A stretch of DNA of 40,048 nucleotides from JAABRU01 sp050180235 (lineage in GTDB: Bacteria > Desulfobacterota > Desulfobacteria > Desulfobacterales > Desulfococcaceae): positions 1 through 40,048 of the forward strand of contig JBFXEJ010000055.1 in NCBI GenBank assembly GCA_050180235.1, written 5' to 3'. The notes under the pieces are model-generated. The model searched no databases. It was not told where the DNA came from and saw only the letters and a program-made list of their open reading frames with translations. Made by a program: the position numbers and the translations under genes. Positions 32,248-40,048 of the stretch are shown piece by piece (the first letter of the stretch is position 1; each line of letters begins with the position of its first letter).

Positions 32248-34224
32248 ATGGCATTACCGAACAAACCCAAGGGTGAGCTTAAGGCCGTTAAGGATCCGGA
32301 AGTTGTTGAGAAGGAAGTTGACATATTGATCGTGGGCGGCGGAATGGCTGCATGCGGAACCGCTTTTGAAGTAAAAAAATGGATGAAGGACGGCCAGACC
32401 GTTCTGCTGTGTGACAAGGCCGCAATGGAGAGAAGCGGTGCTGTGGCACAGGGTCTTTCCGCGATCAACACATTTATCGGAACCAACACGCCGGATGACT
32501 ATACCCGCATGGTGCGCAATGACCTTATGGGTATTGTGCGTGAGGACCTGATCTTTGACCTGGGCTGTCATGTGGATGATTCGGTGTATCTGTTTGAGGA
32601 ATGGGGACTGCCGGTATGGAAGCTGTCCAAAGAAAACAAAAACATGGACGGCAAAAAAGGCCAGACCATGGGTACGCTGAAATCCGGTGCCAAACCTGTG
32701 CGCACAGGCAAATGGCAGATCATGATCAACGGTGAATCCTACAAGAGAATTGTGGCTGAAGCCGCGAAAAAAGCCATTGGGACTGACAATATCCTTGAGC
32801 GCTGCTTCATCGTTGAACTGCTGCTGGATGCCAAGGTTCCGAACCAGATAGCCGGTGCCGTCGGTTTCTCTGTGCGTGAGAACAGAGTCTACATCATCAA
32901 ATGCAAAACCATGATGGTTGCCTGCGGCGGTGCTGTGAACATTTATCAGCCCCGTTCCGTTGGTGAGGGCAAGGGACGTGCCTGGTACCCGGTATGGAAT
33001 GCGGGTTCCACCTACACCATGTGCATGAGGGTGGGTGCTGAACTGTCCATGATGGAAAACCGTTTCACGCCTGCCCGTTTCAAAGACGGTTACGGCCCTG
33101 TGGGTGCCTGGTTCCTGCTGTTCAAGGCCAAGACCCTCAACGGTCTGGGCGAAAACTTTGCCGGAAGTGATGCTGCCAAGAAAGAGCTGGCCAACTATGC
33201 TCCTTACGGAACAGCCGCTATTACCCCGACCTGTCTGCGCAACCATCTGATGCTGTTTGAGATGAAATCCGGACGCGGCCCCATTATTATGGATACAGTG
33301 AGTGCACTGGCTGCTTTGGGAAAAACCATGGACAAGAAGGAACTCAAGCATCTGGAGTCTGAGGCATGGGAAGACTTTCTTGACATGACCTGCGGTCAGG
33401 CCAACCTGTGGTGCGCACAGAACTGCGAACCGGAAAAGAAAAACTCCGAAGTTATGCCGACCGAGCCCTATCTGCTGGGTTCCCATTCCGGATGCTGCGG
33501 TCTGTGGACATCAGGCCCGGATTTTGACTGGGTTCCGGATGCGTACAAAATCAAGGCCCGCAACGGCAAAGTTTACAACCGCATGACCACTGTGGAAGGT
33601 CTGTTCACCTCAGGTGACGGTGTGGGCTGTTCCGGACACAAATTCTCCTCAGGTTCACACGCTGAAGGCCGCATTGCTGCCAAACAGATGGTCAAATATG
33701 CTCTTGATTTCAAAGATTTCAAACCGACTTTGAAACAGAGTGCAAAAGAGCTGGTTGACATTGTTTACAAACCGGTACGGACCTATCTGGCCAACTGCGC
33801 GTACACCACAGCCGATGACATCAACCCCAACTATGTCAAACCCAACGGGATGATGTACCGCCTGATGAAGGCAACGCATGAGTATGGCGCCGGCACGGCC
33901 ACATTCTACATGACCACGAGCAAGTGTCTGGAAATCGTCATGGATCTGCTGCAGACCATGCGCGAGGACTGCGAGAAGATGGCAGCCGGTGATCTGCATG
34001 AACTGATGAGAGCCTGGGAAATCATTCACCGCATCTGGACAGTGGAGGCCCATCTGCGCCACATCCAGTTCCGCAAGGAAACCCGTTACCCCGGCTTCTA
34101 TTATCAGACCGACTATCCGGGACAGGATGACAAAAACTGGTTCTGTTTTGTCAATTCCAAGTTTGATCCGGACAAGAAAGAATGGTCCATCTTTAAGAGA
34201 GACTATATCAAGATTATTTCCTAA
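32248..34224 (+). CDS. aprA: APS reductase alpha subunit
   Basis: The FAD-containing catalytic subunit that reduces APS to sulfite and AMP. The 658-residue length is normal for the family. The FAD site begins VDILIVGGGMAACGTAFEVKKW, followed by SGAVAQGLSAINTFIG. Later GLFTSGDGVGCSGHKFSSGSHAEGRIAAK matches the flavin and substrate pocket of the fumarate-reductase-like fold. The sequence is intact throughout. AAGGAGG precedes ATG 32248. A clear terminator at 34282-34321 ends the aprBA unit. The sulfate adenylyltransferase gene (sat), often upstream, is not in the spacer here. Confidence 0.97.
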   Translation: MALPNKPKGELKAVKDPEVVEKEVDILIVGGGMAACGTAFEVKKWMKDGQTVLLCDKAAMERSGAVAQGLSAINTFIGTNTPDDYTRMVRNDLMGIVREDLIFDLGCHVDDSVYLFEEWGLPVWKLSKENKNMDGKKGQTMGTLKSGAKPVRTGKWQIMINGESYKRIVAEAAKKAIGTDNILERCFIVELLLDAKVPNQIAGAVGFSVRENRVYIIKCKTMMVACGGAVNIYQPRSVGEGKGRAWYPVWNAGSTYTMCMRVGAELSMMENRFTPARFKDGYGPVGAWFLLFKAKTLNGLGENFAGSDAAKKELANYAPYGTAAITPTCLRNHLMLFEMKSGRGPIIMDTVSALAALGKTMDKKELKHLESEAWEDFLDMTCGQANLWCAQNCEPEKKNSEVMPTEPYLLGSHSGCCGLWTSGPDFDWVPDAYKIKARNGKVYNRMTTVEGLFTSGDGVGCSGHKFSSGSHAEGRIAAKQMVKYALDFKDFKPTLKQSAKELVDIVYKPVRTYLANCAYTTADDINPNYVKPNGMMYRLMKATHEYGAGTATFYMTTSKCLEIVMDLLQTMREDCEKMAAGDLHELMRAWEIIHRIWTVEAHLRHIQFRKETRYPGFYYQTDYPGQDDKNWFCFVNSKFDPDKKEWSIFKRDYIKIIS

Positions 34225-34281
34225 CTGATGACAGGAAAGGCGGAATGCGTCCTGATTCCGGGATCCGATAATCAGTAAACC

Positions 34282-34321
34282 AAAAAAACCTCCGGGTGTC
34301 ATGTGATGCCTGGAGGTTTTT
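34282..34321 (+). terminator. Rho-independent terminator after aprA
   Basis: AAAAACCTCC pairs with GGAGGTTTTT, and the stem continues inward with wobble pairs (GGTGTCA to TGATGCC). It ends in a T run. It lies 58 bases after the aprA stop and separates aprBA from qmoABC. Confidence 0.85.
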
Positions 34322-34328
34322 GTTACGT

Positions 34329-34430
34329 TCAGGTGTCAGGTTTCAGGTGCGGGGTGCGGGGATGGACAGGTGCGGACAACTGAAAACCTGACACTTCACA
34401 CCCGGCACCTGACACCTGAAACCTGACACA
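34329..34430. repeat. Inverted repeat with TGTCAGGTTTCAGGTG arms
   Basis: TGTCAGGTTTCAGGTG at 34334-34349 is perfectly inverted at 34413-34428, and both arms contain a second partial copy of the same unit (CAGGTGTCAGG). It lies in the aprA-qmoA spacer, after the terminator, upstream of qmoA. Confidence 0.7.
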
Positions 34431-34500
34431 GGAAAAATCACGGGAAGCCAGAGATGAAACTATACTGTCAAACAAAATTTTTGATGCACGGAGGGATAGC

Positions 34501-35778
34501 ATGACAACAGACAGACAATCCCCTGCCAGCGGAAGCATTATGGTTGTCGGAGGCGGGATCAGCGGACTGACCGCGGCCCTCGAAGCCGCAGAAGTGGGGT
34601 ACGAGGTTTTTTTGCTCGAAAAGAATCCTTACCTGGGGGGAAGAGTGGCCCAGCTCAACCAGTATTTCCCCAAGCTATGTCCTCCTACCTGCGGGCTTGA
34701 AATCAATTTCAGACGGATCAAGGACAATCCGAACATCAAAGTGTTTACAATGGCCGAGGTGGAGAAAGTCGGGGGAACAGCGGGCAACTATGAGGTGAGT
34801 GTGAAACTCAGCCCCAGATATGTGAATGCCAACTGCACCTGCTGCGGCGAATGCGCAAAAGTCTGCCAGACAGAGATTCCCAATGAATTCAATTTTGGCA
34901 TGGACAGAATCAAAGGCGCGTATCTGCCCCATGAAATGGCCTTTCCGGCACGGTATGTGATTTCTCCCCGGATTATAGGCACAGAGGATGCGAAACGGTG
35001 CAAAGAGGCCTGCAGATATGATGCTGTTGAGCTGGACATGGAGGCCAAAAGCATCACACTGAATGTGGGTTCCATTGTCTGGGCCACGGGCTGGGAGCCC
35101 TATGATGCCAACAGAATTGACAATCTGGGATTTGGAAGATACCGGAATATTGTAACCAATATGATGATGGAACGGCTGGCCGCACCCAACGGGCCCACCC
35201 GCGGGAAAATTCTGCGGCCGTCTGATGACAAGGCTCCGGAAAGTGTGGCCTTTGTGCAGTGCGCAGGCTCCAGAGATGAAAATCACCTGCCTTACTGCTC
35301 CTATATCTGCTGCATGGCTTCGCTCAAGCAGGCCACATATATCCGTTCTCTGTATCCGGATGCCAAAATTTACATCTTTTATATTGATCTCCGGGCCCCG
35401 GGGCAGCGGTATGAAAAATTTTACAGCAAAATCAAGGAAGATCCGAATATCTTCTTTATCAAGGGCAAGGTGGCCGCAGTCAGTGAGGATCCGGACAGCA
35501 GAAATATCACCGTGACAGCGGAAAATGCTGTTACCGGAGAAAAGATTCACCAGACAGTTGACATGGTTGTGCTGGCCACAGGCATGCAGCCCACAGCCGC
35601 GAATGTGAAACTGCCCGCGGACCTGAAATACACGGAAGACGGGTTCATCATCAATGATTTTGCAAAAGGCGGCATGTTTGGGGCAGGGTGTGCGAACAAA
35701 CCCGCGGATGTGGTTTCGTCAAACCAGAATGCAACCGGCATGGCTCTGAAGGCGATTCAAACCATTGCGAAAAGATAA
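34501..35778 (+). CDS. qmoA: QmoA, HdrA-like flavoprotein of the Qmo complex
   Basis: QmoABC connects the menaquinone pool with APS reductase at the inner membrane. QmoA is the soluble FAD subunit related to HdrA of heterodisulfide reductase. The 425 residues start with the FAD motif IMVVGGGISGLTAALEAAEVGYEVFLLEKNPYLGGR. The Cys motif CTCCGECAKVC (about residue 113) and CCMASL follow. A second nucleotide-binding segment occurs near DMVVLATGMQP. ATG 34501 has a GGAGGG site. qmoB starts 63 bases downstream, giving one operon. Confidence 0.95.
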   Translation: MTTDRQSPASGSIMVVGGGISGLTAALEAAEVGYEVFLLEKNPYLGGRVAQLNQYFPKLCPPTCGLEINFRRIKDNPNIKVFTMAEVEKVGGTAGNYEVSVKLSPRYVNANCTCCGECAKVCQTEIPNEFNFGMDRIKGAYLPHEMAFPARYVISPRIIGTEDAKRCKEACRYDAVELDMEAKSITLNVGSIVWATGWEPYDANRIDNLGFGRYRNIVTNMMMERLAAPNGPTRGKILRPSDDKAPESVAFVQCAGSRDENHLPYCSYICCMASLKQATYIRSLYPDAKIYIFYIDLRAPGQRYEKFYSKIKEDPNIFFIKGKVAAVSEDPDSRNITVTAENAVTGEKIHQTVDMVVLATGMQPTAANVKLPADLKYTEDGFIINDFAKGGMFGAGCANKPADVVSSNQNATGMALKAIQTIAKR

Positions 35779-35840
35779 GGTGACACAGTTGGTAAATAAG
35801 ACAGAACTGCTGACTGCTCACTGAAACCAGGAGGATATCC

Positions 35841-38177
35841 ATGGATAAGAAATACGGTGTATATATCTGCACAGGTTGCGGAATCGGGGAGGCTCTGGAT
35901 ATAAAGGCTTTGTGCGGTGTCCCTGAGGACGATGGACTTCCTGTCAAAACCCATTCCTGCTTTTGCGGAAAAGAGGGCCTGGAAGTTATAAAGAAAGATA
36001 TTGAGGGCGGCATCAACACAGTGGTGATCGCAGCCTGCTCCCGGAGGGTGAACTTTGATGTTTTCAAATTTGACGGCTGCATTGTGGATCGGGTCAGTCT
36101 GAGGGAAGGCGTTGTCTGGTCACATTCCCGCGCAGAGTTTCCTGCTCTGACCGAAGAGGAGAAGGCTGATTCAGACAGGTTTGACCGTGTGCAGATGATG
36201 GCTGAAGACTATATCCGCATGGGTATGGCACGGGTGCAGAAGGTCAAACTGCCCGAACCCTACAAACTGGAAAATTTCTCCAGCCGGATTCTGGTTATCG
36301 GGGGTGGCGTGAGCGGTATTTCCGCGGCCATTGATGCGGCCAAAGTCGGATATGATGTTACCATTGTGGAAAAGGAATCTTATCTGGGCGGTTATGCGGC
36401 CAAAGTCCGGAAACAGACACCGCTGGTCTGGCCCTATGACAGTCTGATTCCGCCCATTGTCCAGTCCAAAATTGATGAGATGGAGAAGTATCCGAATATA
36501 AAGGTGAAGACCGGGACTGTGGTGGCCCGTATTGCGGGTCAGCCCGGGGATTTCACTGTCACCATGAAAAAACCCGGTGAGAAGATTGAGTTTGATGTTC
36601 CCTTTCCTCTGCCTCCGGAGATGAAGGTGGATGAATCCGGCAAGGAACTGGAAGCTGAAAAACTGCACGCTGCGTATATGGAGTACAACAAAGGCAAACT
36701 GGATATTCTGAAGTTTGATCCCAATGGGGAAAAATTCGGGGCCGTGATTCTGGCTGCGGGATGGCGTCCGTACAAACCGGCTGAGGGGGAATTTTCCCAT
36801 CTGGGATACGGAAGTTCTCCGGATGTTGTTACCAACCATCAGTTTGAGGAAATGGCTGCCAAAGGGCCTGTGGTCTGTCCTTCAGACGGACGTCCGGCCA
36901 AATCGGTTGTTTTTGTCCAGAGTCCGGGCGGAGAAGCCGGTGATGCGGATTTCACTTATGCCGGCTCCGTGACTAGCATGGTGGCTTTGAAGCAGGCCAA
37001 ATACGTGCGCGAAGATTATGCGGACGGCAAATCCTATGTGTTTTACCAGCATATGCGCACACCGGGGCTCAATGAGAATTTCTACAAAAGCATTCAGCAG
37101 GATCCGGGCATTTTTCTGACCAAGGGTGAGGTTGTAAAGGTTTCCAAAAACGGAAGCGGTATGATAATCGAGGCAGACAACACTCTGCTGGGCGAAAAGA
37201 TTCAGGTCAAAGCTGATATGGTGGTGCTGGGAACCGGCATGGTTCCGGTGACTGTGGATGATCCGGTCATCAATCTGGCCTACCGCCAGGGACCGGGTTT
37301 CCGGGATATAGGTCTGTTCAACGGTTACTGTGATTCCAATTTCATCTGTTTTCCCTATGAAACCCAGAGAACCGGCATTTATGCGGCAGGGGCCATCCGG
37401 CGCAGCATGACCATGGAAGAGTCCATGGAGGATGCCACAGGTGCGGCTCTGAAGGCCATTCAGTGTGTGGAATGTTCAAACCGGGGTGTGGCGGTTCATC
37501 CCCGATCCGGAGATATGACGTTTCCGGATTTCTTTTTCCAGAGATGCACACAGTGCAAACGCTGCACAGAGGAATGTCCGTTTGGCGCACTGGATGATGA
37601 TGAAAAAGGCACGCCCAAACCCAATCCGACGCGTTGCAGACGCTGCGGAACCTGCATGGGTGCCTGTCCGGAGCGCATTATCGGTTTTGCGGATTACAAT
37701 ATTGACAGCATCGGGTCTATGGTAAAATCCGTGAAGGTTCCCTCCGCGGATGATTATTCTGAACCCCCGTTCCGTATTCTGGGTCTGGTATGCGAAAATG
37801 ATGCGCTGCCCGCTCTGGATATTGCGGCTCTCAGGGGACTTTCCTATTCTGCGGATGTGCGTCTGATTCCGGTGCGTTGCCTGGGTTCTGTCAACGTGAT
37901 CTGGATCAAGGATGCTCTGTCCCAGGGCATGGACGGTGTGTTTCTGCTGGGATGCAAACATGGGGATGATTATCAGTGCCATTTTGTCAAGGGCAGTGAA
38001 CTGGCCCAGATCCGTATGAAAAAGATTGGTGATGCTCTGGCAAGTCTGGCTCTGGAGGTGGAGCGCGTGGCCCAGTTTGAGGTGGCCATTGATGAATATG
38101 ACAAAGTGCCGAAGATGATCAATGATTTTGTGGAATCGGTTGAGGCACTTGGGCCGAACCCGTTCAAAGGCTTCTAA
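35841..38177 (+). CDS. qmoB: QmoB, HdrA/MvhD-type subunit of Qmo
   Basis: The large soluble subunit of the Qmo complex, 778 residues. A Cys-containing N-terminal stretch (YICTGCGIGEALDIKALCG) precedes the FAD domain (ILVIGGGVSGISAAIDAAKVGYDVTIVEKESYLGGYAAK). Two ferredoxin clusters follow at about residues 565-615: CTQCKRCTEECPFGAL and CRRCGTCMGACPERII. The C-terminus is an MvhD/FlpD-like domain (RILGLVCENDALPALDIAALRG, LGCKHGDDYQCHFVKGSELA). This fusion is normal for QmoB. ATG 35841 has an AGGAGG site. Flavin-based electron bifurcation has been proposed for the complex with AprBA. Confidence 0.95.
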   Translation: MDKKYGVYICTGCGIGEALDIKALCGVPEDDGLPVKTHSCFCGKEGLEVIKKDIEGGINTVVIAACSRRVNFDVFKFDGCIVDRVSLREGVVWSHSRAEFPALTEEEKADSDRFDRVQMMAEDYIRMGMARVQKVKLPEPYKLENFSSRILVIGGGVSGISAAIDAAKVGYDVTIVEKESYLGGYAAKVRKQTPLVWPYDSLIPPIVQSKIDEMEKYPNIKVKTGTVVARIAGQPGDFTVTMKKPGEKIEFDVPFPLPPEMKVDESGKELEAEKLHAAYMEYNKGKLDILKFDPNGEKFGAVILAAGWRPYKPAEGEFSHLGYGSSPDVVTNHQFEEMAAKGPVVCPSDGRPAKSVVFVQSPGGEAGDADFTYAGSVTSMVALKQAKYVREDYADGKSYVFYQHMRTPGLNENFYKSIQQDPGIFLTKGEVVKVSKNGSGMIIEADNTLLGEKIQVKADMVVLGTGMVPVTVDDPVINLAYRQGPGFRDIGLFNGYCDSNFICFPYETQRTGIYAAGAIRRSMTMEESMEDATGAALKAIQCVECSNRGVAVHPRSGDMTFPDFFFQRCTQCKRCTEECPFGALDDDEKGTPKPNPTRCRRCGTCMGACPERIIGFADYNIDSIGSMVKSVKVPSADDYSEPPFRILGLVCENDALPALDIAALRGLSYSADVRLIPVRCLGSVNVIWIKDALSQGMDGVFLLGCKHGDDYQCHFVKGSELAQIRMKKIGDALASLALEVERVAQFEVAIDEYDKVPKMINDFVESVEALGPNPFKGF

Positions 38178-38178
38178 T

Positions 38179-38310
38179 ATCAGTGAACAGTTGTCAGTGA
38201 ACAGTTACCAGTTACCAGTGAACAGTTATCAGTAAAATCTGTTTTCACAACTGACAGCCGGTATTGGTGACTGGGTAATGAACACTGATAACTGAAAACT
38301 GATAACTGAC
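38179..38310. repeat. Clustered CAGTGAACAGTTATCAGT repeats, qmoB-qmoC spacer
   Basis: Three near-direct copies of CAGTGAACAGTT (38181, 38195 and 38216) are followed by ACTGATAACTG twice in inverted orientation (38284-38307). The block can fold back on itself. It fills almost the whole 152-base spacer up to the qmoC ribosome site. Confidence 0.7.
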
Positions 38311-38329
38311 AAAAAGGAGGTTACTGAAA

Positions 38330-39478
38330 ATGACAGAGAGATATATGCTTGAGCCTGATGTCGGATTTATCAATGAGGTTATTGGGCTTGGCGGCGGAGA
38401 CCTGAAGAAATGCTATCAGTGTGCAACCTGCGCGGTGGCCTGTCCGATTTCTCCGGACACCAGACCTTTTCCGAGAAAAGAGATGATAGCAGCTTCCTGG
38501 GGACTCAAAGACAGACTGGTGGGCAATGCGGATATCTGGCTGTGTCATAACTGCGGGGACTGCACAGCACTGTGTCCCAGGGGGGCAAAACCGGGTGATG
38601 TGCTGGCGGCCATACGCTCGTATGCCATTACAGAATATGCTCAGCCCAAAAAACTGGCTGAGATAATTAACAATCCGAAAAAACTGCCCATACTGCTTTC
38701 CATTCCTGCGGTTCTTTTCATTGTCATTGGGCTGATAGGCAATCTGTTTGGCCTGCACCTGCTGGATTTCACTCCGGGCGGGGATGCCATTGTTCATGCC
38801 AAATTTATTCATACCACGCTGGTGGATATTGTGATGATTCCGACCTTCTTTTTCTCCGTGGCTGTATTTGCGCTGGGTCTTAAACGTTTTATGGCCGACA
38901 TGCAGAAAGATGCTCTCACGACCGGAAAGACGGATAAAGAGAAAATTGATCCCAAAGGCTTTATACTGGCGCTGATAAAGGTGATTCCCACGATTCTGCA
39001 GCACAAAAAATTCACTGAATGCAGTGAGAACTCGGAACGGGCCACGTCTCACATGATGGTTCTTTTCGGTTTCATCGGGCTGTTCATTGTCACCAATATT
39101 TTCTTTGTGGTGCTTTATATTTTCGGTATCCACGGCCCCTATTCCCAGTTGAACCCGGTGAAATGGCTGGGCAATATTGCAGGTGTGTCCCTGATTATCG
39201 GTGCGGCTCTGATGATCAAGGATCGTATCAGCAAAACGGAGCAGGTTTCGGTTTATAAAGACTGGTTTATCGTGGTACTGGCTTTGGCTTTGGGTCTGAC
39301 CGGTATGCTGACACAGATGACACGGCTCAGCGGCGCGGCCGGTATGTCTTATTTCATTTATTTTCTGCATCTGATTTGCATATGGACATTTTTTATCTGT
39401 GTGCCTTTTTCCAAGTTTGGACATATTGTTTACAGAACAGTGGCAATGACCTATGCGGAATATACAGGCAGAAAATAG
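38330..39478 (+). CDS. qmoC: QmoC, membrane anchor with HdrC and cytochrome b-like parts
   Basis: The membrane subunit that oxidises menaquinol and feeds electrons to QmoAB, 382 residues. The N-terminal HdrC-like ferredoxin part has CYQCATCAVACP and CHNCGDCTALCP (about residues 28-85). About five to six membrane helices follow, e.g. LPILLSIPAVLFIVIGLIGNLFGL, TTLVDIVMIPTFFFSVAVFALG, HMMVLFGFIGLFIVTNIFFVVLYIFG and MSYFIYFLHLICIWTFFICV, with conserved His for heme b. ATG 38330 has AAGGAGG upstream. A strong terminator follows. Confidence 0.95.
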   Translation: MTERYMLEPDVGFINEVIGLGGGDLKKCYQCATCAVACPISPDTRPFPRKEMIAASWGLKDRLVGNADIWLCHNCGDCTALCPRGAKPGDVLAAIRSYAITEYAQPKKLAEIINNPKKLPILLSIPAVLFIVIGLIGNLFGLHLLDFTPGGDAIVHAKFIHTTLVDIVMIPTFFFSVAVFALGLKRFMADMQKDALTTGKTDKEKIDPKGFILALIKVIPTILQHKKFTECSENSERATSHMMVLFGFIGLFIVTNIFFVVLYIFGIHGPYSQLNPVKWLGNIAGVSLIIGAALMIKDRISKTEQVSVYKDWFIVVLALALGLTGMLTQMTRLSGAAGMSYFIYFLHLICIWTFFICVPFSKFGHIVYRTVAMTYAEYTGRK

Positions 39479-39596
39479 TACGATGTCAGAATCAGATTTG
39501 ATTTTGTGAGTTTTAACCGCAAAAGACGCAAAGACGCACCACAGATTCAAAGTTGACAAAGCATCAGGTTCACGGAATTAAAAATATACTGCGATG

Positions 39597-39630
39597 AAAA
39601 AAGGGAAAGGCCTCTGCCTTTCCCTTTTTT
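39597..39630 (+). terminator. Strong terminator after qmoC
   Basis: AAAAAAGGGAAAGGC (39597-39611) pairs perfectly with GCCTTTCCCTTTTTT (39616-39630) around the loop CTCT, followed by T residues. It marks the end of the qmo operon. Confidence 0.9.
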
Positions 39631-39650
39631 TCTTTTGCAAACGGATTACT

Positions 39651-39756
39651 TAGGTGATTTCCAGAAAAGAATATACCGCCAAAGTATCAAAAGCTTCCAG
39701 CTTTTGTACTGTGCCTGTGAACTGAACCGGGGTATTTATTTTCAGAAATCACCTTA
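39651..39756. repeat. AGGTGATTTC-ended element, second copy
   Basis: TAGGTGATTTC and GAAATCACCTTA are terminal inverted repeats. The inside contains AAAAGCTTCCAGCTTTT and CTGTGCCTGTGAACTGAA, matching 22487-22575 in reverse orientation. The remaining bases to 40048 are AT-rich; I see no gene or site in them. Confidence 0.65.
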
Positions 39757-40048
39757 AATCCTGTTCAGGGACTGTCTTGGTTTCTGTATATTCAGGTTCA
39801 CTGATTTCTGATGCCCCATTATATTAGATATCCTGCAAAACTGACTGTGAATCCCGGTTTTTTGTAAAAAGTCATCTTTTTCTGAATATGCCACCTTTAA
39901 GCAGCATTTTTCATATTTCTTTTTTCAGTTTTCATATTTACTATCCCTGCTATGATATTTGTTTTTATGCTGTGATTTTTCCGTCTGTTTCTGTATATAT
40001 CTGATAATATTTTGAATATTTTGATTTCCCTGATGGCATTTTCCACTT

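Noticed and set aside
32254..33486. 410-codon minus-strand frame
   Set aside because: Antisense shadow of aprA, which is intact and highly conserved.
38179..38310. CRISPR-like repeats between qmoB and qmoC
   Set aside because: The short words occur in both orientations with irregular spacing, so this is a palindromic repeat array.
1..40048. tRNA or rRNA genes
   Set aside because: No cloverleaf-like segment with a recognisable T-arm and no rRNA-like conserved stretch was seen on either strand.

Overview
The window reads as chromosome of a sulfate-reducing deltaproteobacterium (Desulfobacterota). The decisive evidence is the block at 31.7-39.5 kb, which encodes both subunits of APS reductase (aprB, aprA) followed by the menaquinone-linked QmoABC complex. 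Multiheme cytochrome c, a sigma-54 activator and many secreted or outer-membrane proteins agree with this. The abundance of short palindromic elements in the spacers recalls large-genome Desulfobacterales such as Desulfonema, but the genus is inference.

Layout. 0-0.9 kb: the edge of a probable transposase gene, a 44-residue small protein and a hicAB toxin-antitoxin pair. 0.9-17 kb: a long array on the minus strand of almost only exported or envelope proteins. It holds an octaheme cytochrome with HEAT and TPR repeats, a DUF1254/DUF1214 protein, an outer-membrane channel-like protein, a Tat-signal Gly-rich protein with six W-x-N motifs, a SnoaL/NTF2-fold protein, a protein with two GLG1-type Cys repeats, a beta-barrel, a 96-aa protein, an MscS-type channel, a small membrane protein, a serine-type sulfatase and the radical SAM enzyme that should mature it. 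17-21 kb: an MlaA lipoprotein with an alpha/beta hydrolase, and a DUF2254 membrane protein. 21-27 kb: a FadL-like channel, a barrel protein, an ABM-fold protein, and a sigma-54 activator (two GAF domains, PAS, AAA+, Fis HTH) broken by one missing base. Between the activator and the ABM gene lie two matched palindromes and a -24/-12 promoter in the geometry of an activator-dependent operon. 27-31 kb: an MFS transporter, a TerC-family protein, an atypical SDR and a YkgJ Cys-cluster protein. 31.7-39.5 kb: aprBA, a terminator, then qmoABC and a strong terminator.

How genes work together. Apr reduces APS to sulfite and AMP, and Qmo links that step to the quinone pool. The anSME-type enzyme should convert Ser122 of the sulfatase to formylglycine. 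The sigma-54 activator probably senses a small ligand and drives the ABM/barrel pair, perhaps also the FadL channel.

The spacers hold an unusual density of miniature inverted-repeat elements. Three have clear target-site duplications, one is nested inside another element, and two elements end exactly at the stop codons of neighbouring genes. The most interesting protein signal is the Gly-rich W-x-N protein, which resembles a cyclophane (triceptide-type) RiPP precursor but has no dedicated maturase next to it in this window.
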